Part shown: positions 12,666 to 22,916 of the stretch, piece after piece
Numbering within the stretch: position 1 is the first letter of the stretch
How the letters are laid out: every line of letters begins with the position of its first letter
Source of the DNA: Dactylonectria macrodidyma
Taxonomy: Eukaryota; Ascomycota; Sordariomycetes; Hypocreales; Nectriaceae
DNA: 64,000 nucleotides
Reading direction: 5' to 3'
Assembly (NCBI GenBank): GCA_020744425.1
Contig: JAGMUV010000003.1
Span: 3,038,001-3,102,000, forward strand
Notes under the pieces: generated by a model
What the model saw: the letters and a program-made list of their open reading frames with translations, nothing else
Database searches by the model: none
What the model was told of the DNA's origin: nothing
Made by a program: the position numbers and the translations under genes

Positions 12666-13380
12666 ATGGAGGAGGAGCGTCTCTGGAAGTTCAGCCGGCC
12701 CGAGTGGCTGAACAGCATCTGGGCCCGTAACGCGGGAGTCTACGGCGCGGGAGCTCTGGTAAGTCGCGAACTCCTACCGGCGAGCGTACGGCCTGTATGA
12801 ACCAGATATCACTTGGCTTCGCAATGAAGATACTGGTCGCCACTGCACTATGCGCCTCCCCTCTTGCGCGCGCATCTCATTAACCGGATCCTCCACGCAG
12901 TTCTCCATCGCCTTCTACGTCATGCTCGACTCCGCCGTCTGGTCCAAATCTCCCAACAACGGCTCCGACGTCCATGTCAAGTTTGTTGACTGGCTGCCCT
13001 TCATTTTCTCGAGCCTAGGCATGCTCATCATCAACTCGGTCGAGAAGCAACGCCTCAGCGCCGACTCGTTCAGTTACAGTGGATCTGGCGTCGCATGGAA
13101 GGCTCGTGTCGTCCTCTTCCTGGGCTTTGCTGCCCTCGCCGGTGGCATGGCTGGAGGTGTCACTGTCTTTATTCTCAAGTTTGTCGTTCCTAGTGTGGCT
13201 ATGCCTGCCTTGAGCATGGGCATTGAAAACGTCGTGAGCAACGCCTTGGTTGGCCTGAGGTGAGCTCAATCCGCTATCTTCCCACAAATGAAGACGTTTT
13301 CGCTAACATGATTCAGCTCCGTCGTTCTTTGGGTTAGCCAAAACATGGAGGACGAGTATGCTTATAACCTCTCCCTTTAG
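12666..13380 (+). CDS. VPS68: Vps68-like endosomal membrane protein (UPF0220/TMEM50 family)
   Basis: Small tetraspan-like membrane protein of the TMEM50/Vps68 family, which in yeast works with Vps55 in late-endosome to vacuole sorting. Three exons: 12666-12758, 12901-13259, 13317-13380; product 171 residues. The N-terminus (MEEERLWKFSRPEWLNSIW) is soluble. Hydrophobic segments follow in FSIAFYVMLDSAVW, WLPFIFSSLGMLIINSV, ARVVLFLGFAALAGGMAGGV and a last one near ALVGLSSVVLWVSQ. The family-typical V-E-K-Q-R-L segment follows the second helix. Exon phases close cleanly across both introns (142 and 57 nt), and the short last exon ends EYAYNLSL-stop. Confidence 0.88.
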
Positions 13381-14081
13381 ATCCCAACTAAGATCATCAG
13401 GGATTGAGATGGACGGCGGGATGGCTTCAAACCCAACCCCATGCGCGGGTTTGAAAACCATTATCAAGAGACTGTTGAATGTACAATAGGGGTGGAACAT
13501 CCTGACTGAAAGGCGTCAGACCAGTTACACAGAACGGAACCCTAGGTGTCATGGAGAAATGACTGTTAGAACCGAGTATTGCTACTCTCGATGTGGAGGC
13601 TATGATATTGCACGAGGTGTCGATGAAGAGACCTACGGGAATTTACAGGTGATTTTGTGATTTAGCGTTATTGATAGGCATCATACTTGCAGAGGTTCCT
13701 ATATGCCACTAGTGACCATGATTGCGAGATGCTGGAGCATGGCCATGCCGATATGCAGATGCGCACATAAACAAGATTAGGAACGGCAGATTTCCATGAA
13801 GGAGATGGAGACTGTCATGGATACTGATGTTGGGATTTGGCTTGTTAGTTGTGCATCGATTTCAGATGAGGTGACTATGTGACAATGCTGCTTGTCGTGT
13901 GGTTTCTAGGCTGGACATCGCAGGCGGCTAACGTCGCACTGCAACCGCATCCCCACCAAAGTCAACACAACCCACCTCAACTTTGTTATTTCAACCACCA
14001 TCCACAGCCATCACATCCGACCACCTAAATAAAAAAGACTCACCGTCACATTGCTTTCTCCTAGCCAAGATCACATCATTC
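13381..14081. other. Intergenic, no gene seen
   Basis: 3' flank of vps68 and 5' flank of the next gene. About 100 bases before the next start the DNA turns C/A-rich (CCACC, CATCC runs), as in many fungal 5' leaders. No other signal was recognised. Confidence 0.5.
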
Positions 14082-14668
14082 ATGGCTGACCGCTCCCGTA
14101 CAGCCCCCAACGGCGGCGTTTCTCGGACTCGCAACGGCACTTCGGCCAGCGTCCGTCGCAACCTCTTCCAGAGCCAGTTGACGCGGCGACCGACGGCCAG
14201 CTCGTCGACGTCGGCCGAGACGCTGCATCTCGACGCCGACGTGCTTTCCGACACGTCTGATATTGTCATCCGCGACAAGCATGGCGAGATTGAGCTCGGT
14301 GACCCGCCGACGCCGGCGCTCGAAGACGAGGACGAAGTTCCGCTGGATCATCGCCAGGAGAGCGAGAGTAAGTGATTTCCATTAATGTTTACATGGAGGG
14401 ACCAGTTTGAAATCACGAAAGGCTCATAAATTCAATAGAGGAGAGACAGCGCTTGGCCGAGGCCGTCAAGCATCACCAGATTCATCGCAGTTCTGTGCCA
14501 GACCAACCCGAAGGTCCGTCTGCATCCTCACGTCAACAACGAAAGTCAAGTCACTAATGTGCAACTGCAGAACTCCTCGAAGCTGTGAGGGCAAGTCTCA
14601 GAGCCAAGGTTGCAGCCCTGGCCGAGGACAACTGGATGTTCGAGCCAGAGGAGCAGCCCCGTGGTTAA
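14082..14668 (+). CDS. Small conserved-looking protein of unknown function
   Basis: Not recognised. Three exons are proposed: 14082-14367, 14439-14513, 14571-14668, giving 152 residues. The first half is basic and Ser/Thr-rich (RNLFQSQLTRRP) followed by an acidic segment (DADVLSDTSDIVI...ELGDPP...EDEDEVPLDH). The second half is predicted helical or coiled-coil (EKERQRLAEAVKHHQIH, then EELLEAVRASLRAKVAALAEDNWMFEPEE). The helical C-terminus reads smoothly across two introns, which supports a real gene. The second intron has a weak donor, GTCCGT. A nuclear adaptor or complex subunit is possible but is only a guess from composition. Confidence 0.65.
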
Positions 14669-14771
14669 CCATGCCTTTGTGCTTATTCAACGCCTGCTGT
14701 CTATGTTTTTTTCTCTGGTCCCTATGATACACGAAGTCCAACCCACGCAGACAGCCCTTTAATCTAGCTCA

Positions 14772-15837
14772 TTAATCCAGCCCCTCTGGCGCCGGGGCAT
14801 CGATGCGCCGCGCAGCCGGCCGCGCCCGCTGCTGCTGCTGAGGCGCTCCTGGCGGAGCGCCTCCGCCAAACAACCCGCTCATCATGTCCATCAGGGGATT
14901 GCTCTTACGGGGTTGGGCAATCCCGAAGTACATCTCGCCGATCATCTGCAGCGCATCCGCCCACGACTCCGCCTCATTTATCTGTGTGGCGTACTTGGAG
15001 ACGAGGCCTTTGTACAGCTCAGGCGCTGACCGCTGGACGGCCATGAGCAGGAAGCCGAGGAAGTTGAGGAGCGGGAGGCTAGGGAAGACGCGGATATCGC
15101 CGCTGTTGCCCGAGACGTCCTGGACGCCCAAGTTGGGGCTGTCGGTGCTCAGCGTGCTAGTGAAGAGGCGGTAGCAGGTGTTGGCGGCGCGGACGTTGCC
15201 AATAAGCAGGTAGGGCAGGACAGCTCGGCCGGCGAACAGACCGGCTTCGTGCGGCTCGCCCTCCTTGTACCACTTGTATTCCATCTTGGTCAGAACTTCG
15301 GGAGAGTCGTTAGTTCCCAATATCAGGTGCTTCTCCGCCTCGTATGTGCCGTGTTCTTCAGCGTATAGCGATCCCGCAACGTGGTGCAACTCTGGGTCGC
15401 CGGCCGGAAACTCGCCAAACTTAGCAGACCAACTACCCCAAGGCCGTCGTCAGCACAGCGTCCATATCGAGTCGTTTCTTATTGTATGGCGGCACTCACC
15501 CCGTCATCTCACCGATGAACTTCTTTCGCGTGGGCTCCTCGGAGTCAAACAGGCGCAGGCAGGTCAGCAGCCGGCCCTTGCTGGGTCCGTCGGGCTTGAG
15601 CTCGGCTTGGCGATAGACGTCGACAAGCATGATGCAGAGGTCGCCACCACTACCACCCTGTCCGGCGCGGAGCAGCGACTGGGCGACGTTTCCGAGAATA
15701 TCAATGGCGGCGGACCAGTTGGACGTCTTGATGTAGCGGGCGGCGGCGACTCGGGTTTGCTGCTGGGCCTCGTAGTAGTCTCCCTCAGTGATCTTGCTCT
15801 GCAGCCGAGCCACGATCCGGTCGACCTTGTTGGCCAT
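14772..15837 (-). CDS. GET4: Get4, tail-anchored protein insertion factor
   Basis: Get4 (C7orf20/TRC35 family) is the alpha-helical-repeat scaffold of the cytosolic GET/TRC pathway; it pairs with Get5 and hands tail-anchored proteins from Sgt2 to the Get3 ATPase. Two exons: 15837-15500 and 15432-14772, with a 67-nt intron; 332 residues, the normal family size. Diagnostic text includes KITEGDYYEAQQQTRVAAARYI in the first helices, then WSAKFGEFPAGDPELHHVAG right after the splice, and the C-terminal NFLGFLLMAVQRSAPELYKGL. The last 40 residues are Pro/Gln/Ala-rich (a QQQQ run) and probably disordered. The 3' end lies about 100 bp from the convergent upstream gene's stop. Confidence 0.93.
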
Positions 15838-16131
15838 GATGGGCGAGGCGGGGGTTGCGTAGGTGGATAGTATGGCGTGGTTGCAGCTGGCAACGATAGA
15901 GCAAGTGATGCGGCAAAGGCCTGCCGTAGAACGTAGCTAGGAGCAAGAGTCGAGATGGTGAGCTGAAGCTTGTCACAAGAGATGAGTGTCGCTTTTGGAG
16001 GGGCCGTAGGCCACCGCCGTAGTTCCAAGTCTTACCCCACATTTGGTGATGTTGCCCCACAATTATGACCTATCCTTGATAATGCCAAATCCCCAAGCCT
16101 CTCCCATCAAGCATGGCTACGTTGCAAAACA
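15838..16131. other. Short intergenic region between get4 and tRNA-Gly
   Basis: The 5' flank of get4 (minus strand) abuts the tRNA gene. No additional feature was recognised. Confidence 0.5.
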
Positions 16132-16202
16132 GCGTGGATGGTTTAATGGTAAAATGCGGGCTTCCCATGCCTGTGCTCCGGGTTCGATTCCCGGTCCTCG
16201 CA
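16132..16202 (+). tRNA. tRNA-Gly (anticodon CCC)
   Basis: 71-nt intronless tRNA folded by eye. Acceptor GCGTGGA pairs with TCCTCGC, with one T-T mismatch at pair 4:69. The D arm is GTTTAATGGTAAAAT. The anticodon stem CGGGC/GCCTG encloses loop TTCCCAT with anticodon CCC. The variable loop is 4 nt, and T stem CCGGG/CCCGG encloses TTCGATT. The discriminator base is A. Internal Pol III box A (TGGTTTAATGG) and box B (GGTTCGATTCC) are intact, and a T-rich terminator follows (CTTTTTAC near 16206-16213, then TTTTTT). Confidence 0.9.
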
Positions 16203-16746
16203 ATTGTCTTTTTACAGTTTTTTACAATTATTTTTACATGTCTTAATTGCTGTTGGTTGTTGATTGAGTTAGATGGAGAGGTTGTGAGTTGGTTCTGGTG
16301 GATATGATAGGTACGGGGCAGAAACGGAGAAGAGACAGGTCCACAAGTGACCGCCCCCACTAAAAATCAGTGCGGCCCTCATCTTCAGTGAGCGGCCCCC
16401 TAAGCTTTAGTGAACAGCTACTATAATTTAACGGGGGTTTACGATATACATTAGTGAGTGTTGACGGTGATAGATTCTTGATCTGGCGTATCGCTGCTGG
16501 CGCAGCCTTTCAGAAATGCCTACCTAGACACCTCTAAAAAAAAATTGGTACTCAAGAAGTCCGTGTGCCTTAGGTGGGTGGGAGTCCAGCCATTGAATGC
16601 TGGGTGCTTGATCTTTACCTGCCTACCTACGATAGGTACCTAGGTGGGTAAGGCAGGCAGGTAGGTGCACACTGAACCAACACTCCTACCAGGTTCTCGA
16701 GGGAGTTTGATCAGAATTGCGACCAAGAATTACCCAGCTTTGCGGT
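16203..16746. repeat. tRNA-flanking region with AGTG/GCGGCCC repeats
   Basis: Downstream of the tRNA, 16345-16420 contains three spaced, degenerate copies of AGTG followed by a C/G-rich block (near AGTGACCGCCCC, CAGTGCGGCCC, CAGTGAGCGGCCCC) and then a TTTAGTGAAC copy. This subterminal-repeat look suggests a decayed DNA-transposon end, but no mate end or transposase was found. At 16619-16666 lies a patch of CCTACCTA / TAGGTACCTA / GGCAGGCAGGTAGG. Confidence 0.35.
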
Positions 16747-18060
16747 CTACTTATCCAACTTCGTTGACTCCGGAAGCCTCGCAATCCAATTGAAAGCATA
16801 TACAAGTCCTTGTCTTTGCGTAAGAAACGCCCAAAGAAGAAAGACAAGGGCGGTGCAGGGGAGAGTGAACGCCCAGTACACCCAGAAAGTATCTTGGACA
16901 ACAGGCTCATTGTCCCAATCCAGCGACGGCAGTGCGAAGAGAGCGGCGAAGAATGTGGCTGGCAAGAAGGCCATGGTCATAACTGCGACGACTTTCATCG
17001 ACGAGCTGTCGCGAGTGGACGCCTTTGCTAACTGGATGCTGGCGAGAGCATCGTCTCGGGTGATTTTTTGGGTAATCTGCCACCATGTCAACTCATATAT
17101 CGCCCCGTGCTCAACGATGATACTTGCCGCATTGTGCTGGTTTTGGGCCCTTGCACGGATGTAGTTGAATGTAGCCTCCATCACCTCCAACTTACTCTGG
17201 GTGAGCTGGACGGCCTCTAACACGGACGCATTTCCATCTTCAATAGATTCGATAGTAGGCCTTTGTACGCACGTGGATTCTTGATGGAGTATATGTTTCT
17301 TGAAAGACTCCGTGGCTAACACCCATTGCCTCACTTTGTGCAGCATCTTTTCGACTTTGACAAGCAAGGAATTCATCTGCCGCGACATCTCTGAGAACTC
17401 ATGTAGCGCCATTTGACCGCCAGAGTCGATTCTCAGACCCGTAAAATTCTCCATTTGCTTGCATTCGTTGTAGTATCCTCGCATATGGGCATCCATCCCG
17501 GTGATCGTTTGGGTGGCTCCAGCAAGAGGCAGGAAAAGTGGATGGGAGACGAGATCCAGGTTCGACTTCATGGTCGTGATCAAGTCTCGAAATACCGCGT
17601 TCCCCGGGTTCGAACTATTTCCAAAGGCAATCGCTCTTGTTTGATGGCTCCTCTGGTCATAAGACCATACGAGCTGGTATTTGACGCATTTCAGATAGTA
17701 GCTTGCTGGCCTGTTTGAGGTGTCTCTTCGCAGAAGGTGGAAGCCCATCATCTTTGTAGTAATCATGCCAAGCGCGCAAGGATCGATGCGAAAGATTTGC
17801 TGAAGCCTTTGGCAATCCGCCTGACTAGTGTGGAAGGTATGGCGCTTGAAGGATAACGTGCGATACGACACCTTGACGAGGATGAAGGGCAGGTCAGTGC
17901 TAGTAAGCCTCTCGATCTCATCAAGCGTTGCGGCAGCTTCCATTAATTGACCATTGAGTCTTTGCACGGACTTAGCGGTCGTTATATGATATTCCAGAGG
18001 ACAGCTGCGGAATTCCAGGTTCTGGAAATCTCCTAGGGCGAGATCCCGCAGCGCATTCAT
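16747..18060 (-). CDS. CorA-like Mg2+/divalent cation transporter-domain protein
   Basis: A single-exon protein of 437 residues. It has a long soluble helical region and two C-terminal transmembrane helices at about 356-382 (TMAFLPATFFAALFALPSL) and 392-412 (FWVYWAFTLPCTALVFLLWAF), separated by a short loop. The preceding RDSSSMKVVAVMTMAFLPATFF is the pattern of the large fungal CorA-like family, often annotated as Mg2+ transporter-like but mostly untested. The classic GMN signature is not present in the loop. The frame extends upstream to an ATG at 18177, but its first 39 residues look like translated leader and the ATG context is poor; the ATG at 18060 has A at -3 (ACAAACATG). Transport activity is inferred only. 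Confidence 0.75.
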   Translation of the reverse strand: MNALRDLALGDFQNLEFRSCPLEYHITTAKSVQRLNGQLMEAAATLDEIERLTSTDLPFILVKVSYRTLSFKRHTFHTSQADCQRLQQIFRIDPCALGMITTKMMGFHLLRRDTSNRPASYYLKCVKYQLVWSYDQRSHQTRAIAFGNSSNPGNAVFRDLITTMKSNLDLVSHPLFLPLAGATQTITGMDAHMRGYYNECKQMENFTGLRIDSGGQMALHEFSEMSRQMNSLLVKVEKMLHKVRQWVLATESFKKHILHQESTCVQRPTIESIEDGNASVLEAVQLTQSKLEVMEATFNYIRARAQNQHNAASIIVEHGAIYELTWWQITQKITRDDALASIQLAKASTRDSSSMKVVAVMTMAFLPATFFAALFALPSLDWDNEPVVQDTFWVYWAFTLPCTALVFLLWAFLTQRQGLVYAFNWIARLPESTKLDK

Positions 18061-18462
18061 GTTTGTGTGTAGGTAGTAATTGAGTATGAAATGATAGAGA
18101 TGATTGTGGACTGGCGAAAAAATGACCAAATGAACCGGCGAAATATGTCTCAAACTGTAGAATCTACGGATAGGCATCAGTTAAAGAAAGGGCTTCCAAA
18201 AGGGACTTTGCCTTACAGTGGTGCGCGCCTTAAAGAATGCCTTGTGGCACGGTTATTTGATGATCAGCAGAGAAGATGATGGCGCATGCGATCAATACCT
18301 CTTAGCTACTCGGGTACATCATAACTGCCTATCACTTGTCTTATCGCAGCCACAGGTATATTCAATGGCCCAATATAAAATTCAAAGTTCTGTAATCTTC
18401 ATTCATAAACGCTTGCTACATAAAGCCCCATCGTGTGCTGTATAATCCACACGTACACCGAC
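18061..18462. other. Intergenic, no gene seen
   Basis: Leader of the CorA-like gene and 3' flank of the DUF3500 gene, both on the minus strand. Nothing else was recognised. Confidence 0.5.
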
Positions 18463-19853
18463 TTACCCCTCCCACATATACTCCTGCTTGACACGCGGAA
18501 TCAGCGGCCGTAGGGCCATTCCATAGTCTCCTCCGTTTGGCGTCCTCAGCAGAGTGTGGATGTGAAACTTGGCGGGCTCCTTGTTCGCCAAGAAGACACC
18601 GGAGTGGTGGTCGAACTCGATGATGACCACGGGGCTCTGGATACGATAGTAGAAGGGGTCCTCGTTGCCGAACCCGCCGATCCAGCACCAATACGTCTCG
18701 TGGAGCCAGCTGCGGATTTGATCCAGGCGTAGCTGGAGGGCCTTTTCGGGAAGATATAGGAGGAACTCCTTGCAGATGCCCAAGATGAGATCTTGCTGCG
18801 CAGCCGTCATCTCAGAGACGAGGATGCCTTCATAAGGAACGACTCGGTTGTCGCGATACGCGCCGCAGACGTGGCGCTGATCGTCGTGGTTCCAGCGGCC
18901 CCAGGGCATAGCGGGGTCTTTCATGAGTTTGTAAACCTGGGCCTTGGCTTGCTTCTCGGCTGGGAGGTCCTGCATGAGCTGCAGCCCTAGAGCCTCTTCG
19001 CGGTGGAGGATGCGGGTGCCCTTGTAGGGGCCTTCGTCTATCAAGTTGGGCTCGGCGCCGGTGAACCAGGGTGAGATGACAATCTGCGACTTGTAGAGGA
19101 GGATGTTGAGGCATAGGTGGTGGCCGTAGAAAGAGAAGCCCCAGGGCGTCTCGGTCGAGGGCTCGCCGAAGAGGACGAAGTTGTAAGAGTGCTCGTTCAT
19201 GATGTTGCGGACTTTGCAAAGCTCGCCTAGAAAGCCGTTGACACGCATGGCTCCGAGAGCCTTCTGGTAGCCCTCTGGTGAGAGTGTCACTTCGAGGACC
19301 TTGAAGACGGCGGACCGCTGCTCGTCGCTAATCTCCTCGAGGCGGATGCCCTTATCACTCAAAAGAAACTCGGGATTCGACCAAGTGCGCCATTCAGGCG
19401 AGTCGATGTGATAGCAAGTCTTTTCGCGCTGCCCATGGTCGAGGAGCTTGAGTAGGGCATCGGTGACCTGGACAACGGTCTGGATGGGGACACCATCGTC
19501 GTGTAAGTCAAAGAGATCGGGTCGAACCTTGCCTGATAAGAGTGTTAGTACAATCCATGAATTACCTTCCATTCTTTCTTTTCTTTTCTTTTTCCTTCTC
19601 ACTCGTATAAACATTTGCATGAGGGAGTAGGGGTACACATACCGTCGTTGGTGACGCCCTTGAAGGGCTCCTTGAGCAGGTCTCGCCAATGAAGGAATAG
19701 GCCGTGAAGCCACGGGGGCTGGCCGCCCTCTTTGAATACTTTGGCGTACTCGTATGGATCCTGCTTGGCCATGGTGGTGAAGCGAGGGAGGTTGAGGTCG
19801 GGGAGATATTGGCGAAACGCGCTGGACGCCGAGTCGGAGGATTGAGGTGCCAT
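18463..19853 (-). CDS. DUF3500 family protein
   Basis: Member of the DUF3500 family, whose biochemical role is not established. Two exons: 19853-19643 and 19532-18463; the 110-nt intron has a GTACTAAC branch site. Product 426 residues. Visible features are an N-terminal helical part (EYAKVFKEGGQPPWLHGLFLHWRDL), the characteristic WGFSFYGHHLCLNILLY segment, ISPWFTGAEPN, and a C-terminal FDHHSGVFLANKEPAKFHIHT with HTLLRTPNGGDYG. The several His residues (GHH, DHH, HIH) look like a potential metal or cofactor site, which is inference. No signal peptide or membrane helix was seen. The start at 19853 is the first ATG of the spliced frame. Confidence 0.85.
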
Positions 19854-20844
19854 GGTTGCGAGGCTGTTTTTTGATGGTGCGATAATGCAATTCGGACTAG
19901 AGCAATGTTGAACTCAATCGAGCAAGAAGATTAGATGATGGTGAAAATGAAGAAAGAGGTGGGATTTATCTAGGCCGTCTCCGTTCCCGTCGCTCCAAGA
20001 AACACTATGTGCTTGTCGGCGTTCGATCCGACAATGAATGGTACGATGTGAGGGAGTACGTAGCTCGTAACATGTGCCTTGACGGACCGGCTGAAACCCC
20101 AGAAAATGCAACAAAAATGGCTGAGTGATTATCAATGACAGCAATATGCAAAAGAGCCTTGATCGTGTCAGCGCAAAGATGCGTCCCAATTGAGGGTTGG
20201 ATTGCCGGTTTAGAAGCCCGTTGTGTAGCCGTATATCCTCGATTCCCCAGTTGCCGAACCTCAGGGCCGGGAAGTAAAAAGGGTTCACAGGGGGGTCGGG
20301 GGGGTTTGGGTGGGGGGGTTGAAGCCACTAAATTCCACTGAGAGGTCCACTAAAGGCGTCCCCCGCACTCCGCCCCGCTTCCCGCTGGGCTTCGGCTTCA
20401 TCTCCGCCGAAGCCGGGCAGTCGGATTACGCAGCATCTTTGAGTCAAGCGAGTCAAGCGATTCTATCTCCTCAAGCTTCATCTAATTATCCCCGTTGCAT
20501 TTGCGCCGGAATTCCCGTCTTCTCCAACACCTCCAGCTTCCGGCTGCCCACTCGCGTGGTCTAAACTCTACCCCGCGAGACCCTTCTTCCGAGCATCGGC
20601 ATTGATCTTGTCCACCCCCGCCGACGTCACGGGCTTCACCTCATCCTGTTCACCTCTTCGGAGCTTCTGTTGCAACTCCCACTCCAACTTCCGAACGCGG
20701 ACTAGACCCTAAGGTTTTGCTCGGCATCGAAAAGACCGGCATTTGGTTCTTCCAGCTTGCCTGGACAATTTTATCTACTTGCGCGCCTCCATCATTGTTA
20801 CTTACACACTGCATCCAAGTTTGTGCAACTGCAACTCGTCCATC
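19854..20844. promoter_or_regulatory. Divergent promoter region, DUF3500 and FAH-family genes
   Basis: Gene-free 1 kb between outward-pointing genes. It contains a strong G-run cluster at 20290-20318 (separate entry) and a short direct repeat, GAGTCAAGC, twice near 20440-20458. CT-rich DNA precedes the FAH-family start. Confidence 0.5.
20290..20318 (+). repeat. Putative G-quadruplex motif
   Basis: Four G runs of 6, 7, 3 and 7 bases are separated by TC, TTT and T. This satisfies the G3+ N1-7 quadruplex pattern on the plus strand, about 440 bp upstream of the DUF3500 start and 530 bp upstream of the FAH-family start. Confidence 0.75.
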
Positions 20845-22055
20845 ATGGCTTCGGCAACCCTTCAGCGTAAGTCTCAAGCGGAAAATTCACTGCTGCGACA
20901 CCAAGCTCGCCGCTTAGACTCTTGTCCTATTATCTAACCCGTGCTTCCAGGTCTCGTGCGCTTCGTACCCAAGTCCAACCCCTCCAAGATTCTCATCGGC
21001 CAGCCTTCAGACAAAGATGTCGATGTCGGCGCTGCTGTGCGTAAGGGCGTCGAAGTCGCCGTAAACGTCTTCTCAGGCACTTCCGTGCTGGCTCCTGGCA
21101 ACGATACCGGTTCGACCGAGACCATTGGCCGAGTTCTCTCACCCCTGGCCCAAAATGAGGTTGGCACCATTCGATGTATCGGCTTGAATGTAAGTCAAAA
21201 CAACGGCAGTCTGCCCATTGGTTCAGTATAAGGCGGGATGCTTACGCCGTCTTATTTAGTACAAGCAACATGCCATCGAGGTCAAGATGGACATCCCAAC
21301 TATTCCCACCGTCTTCATGTAAGTCATCTGTCAGAGCAACAGCTGGCATTATTACTGACGCACCCGTCAGGAAGCCAAGCACTGCCCTAGGCGACCCTTG
21401 GCCCACCCCCACGATCCTACCCAAACTCACCCAGATTGACGACTGTGGCGACTACGAGTCCGAGCTGGCCGTTGTGATTGGCAAGACGGCCAAGAATGTC
21501 AGCGAAGCTGATGCGTTGGACTACGTGCTAGGATACACGGCTTGCAACGATGTCTCAAGCCGTACTTCACAGCTTAACCAGTCCCAGTGGTCCTTCTCCA
21601 AGGGCTTCGATGGAGCGTGTCCTATTGGTAGGCAACCCCGTGTTGATGTTACAGTGGCTTTGATTGGAGCTTACAGCTGATTCCGTTCCCATAGGCCCGA
21701 CTCTCGCTCTCAAGTCCCTAATCCCCGATCCTTCAAAGCTTTGGATGAAAGGAATCAAGAATGGCACAGTCCTCCAAGACTGCGGTATTGAGTAAGACCC
21801 ACCTATCCCGCCCTTCCCACCAGCCGTCTCTAACTCGTCGACCTTAGTGACTTGATCTTCAGTATTCCCAAGCTAGTCAGCTTCCTATCACAGAGCACCA
21901 CTCTTCCTCCCGGAACTGTCATCATCACAGGTACTCCCGCCGGTGTCGGACTAGGCAGGAAACCTAAGGAGACGCTTCGCGATGGTGATGAGTTTGCCGT
22001 CGAGATTTTGCCCCATATTGGCACTCTTGTCAATGTGTTTGAGAATGAAAAGTAG
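20845..22055 (+). CDS. Fumarylacetoacetate hydrolase family protein
   Basis: FAH-superfamily enzyme; these are metal-dependent C-C hydrolases, isomerases or decarboxylases acting on beta-keto acids such as fumarylpyruvate and oxaloacetate. Six exons: 20845-20866, 20951-21189, 21260-21318, 21371-21627, 21695-21791, 21848-22055; 293 residues. Core motifs are [26 protein letters not shown], then [49 protein letters not shown] and [13 protein letters not shown]. The metal ligands expected in the family (the E of HxxE and the ExE of YESEL) are present. All phases close. The length is that of FAHD1-like and bacterial-type enzymes rather than the roughly 420-residue tyrosine-pathway FAH, so the substrate is open. 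It could supply a ring-cleavage step for the neighbouring monooxygenase (inference). Confidence 0.9.
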
Positions 22056-22449
22056 AAATAATTCATGTACATTGGGCGGAGAAATTGGATACTACTTAGA
22101 CCTCGCAATTGATCATTACAGACACACATGCGTTCCAGCGATTTCGAAACCACCACTTACAAGTGTCAACACGCGTGACCTCCACACTGTGTTGATAAAC
22201 TCGAGTAACTGAAATCACATACATGGTAGATCAACATGTATACCGTCGTGCCCAGTGGTGGCATTGATTTCTTGAATTTTCCTTTCTCACGCATCACTTT
22301 TCATTAATTTCATCAATTCTATGTGACAAATCCCTTGCAGAACTGAGAGACGAGGGGCAGGCTTTTAAGTGAGGCGTGATATAATAGCTAGCCTCATTTA
22401 CACCGAATTAACAGACTTATATTTCCATCAGCTAGAATAAATTTCCAAA
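22056..22449. other. Convergent intergenic region
   Basis: 3' flanks of the FAH-family gene (+) and the small unknown gene (-). AT-rich; no feature was recognised. Confidence 0.5.
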
Positions 22450-22916
22450 TTATCCTAGCAGCTTAGGCACCTCCTCGACCAAGTAGTCCACGATTGCGTC
22501 CGGCCCCTTCTCCACTTGCAGTCCCGTGGGAATGGCGTGTGTCTTGATATCCGGCACGACCGATCTCGCCGTTGTAAAGATGGTGTTGGCCTCTTCAGGC
22601 GTCCACATCGAGGCGCAGAACTATGGCGTGTTTGTCAGATCGGATATCGTCTCCGCCCATTGGTGACAACTTACAATAACATTAGGCTTGTGCTTGGTCA
22701 CCTTAGGGAGGACCTCGGCCATGTCTGTAGTCAATTGGCATTAGAGCATTGCCCAAGTCAACAGAATATAGTTTGCGACTTACTCTCACAGTTGTCGACG
22801 TACTCAATGTCATATCGATCCTTGAGGGCCTCCATCATTCGACCGATCAGTCGCTTCGCCCGCTCGGGGGCGGTGTTGACGGTGACGAGTCTCCAGGGGC
22901 CGCTTCGAGTGGACAT
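22450..22916 (-). CDS. Small protein of unknown function, possible Rossmann-like fold
   Basis: Family not recognised. Three exons: 22916-22784, 22724-22675, 22620-22450, with introns of 59 and 54 nt; 117 residues. The text alternates helix and strand: PWRLVTVNTAPERAKRLIGRMMEAL / DIEYVDNCEN / MAEVLPKVTKHKPNVIFCASMWTPEEANTIF / SVVPDIKTHAIPTGLQ / DAIVDYLVEEVPKLL. This is suggestive of a small beta-alpha fold with no visible catalytic signature. Clean phases across two introns and consensus donors (GTAAGT twice) support the gene. It converges on the FAH-family gene. Confidence 0.75.

Noticed and set aside
16747..18177. Longer N-terminus of the CorA-like protein from the ATG at 18177
   Set aside because: The 39 extra residues look like translated leader and the start context is weak; the ATG at 18060 is preferred.
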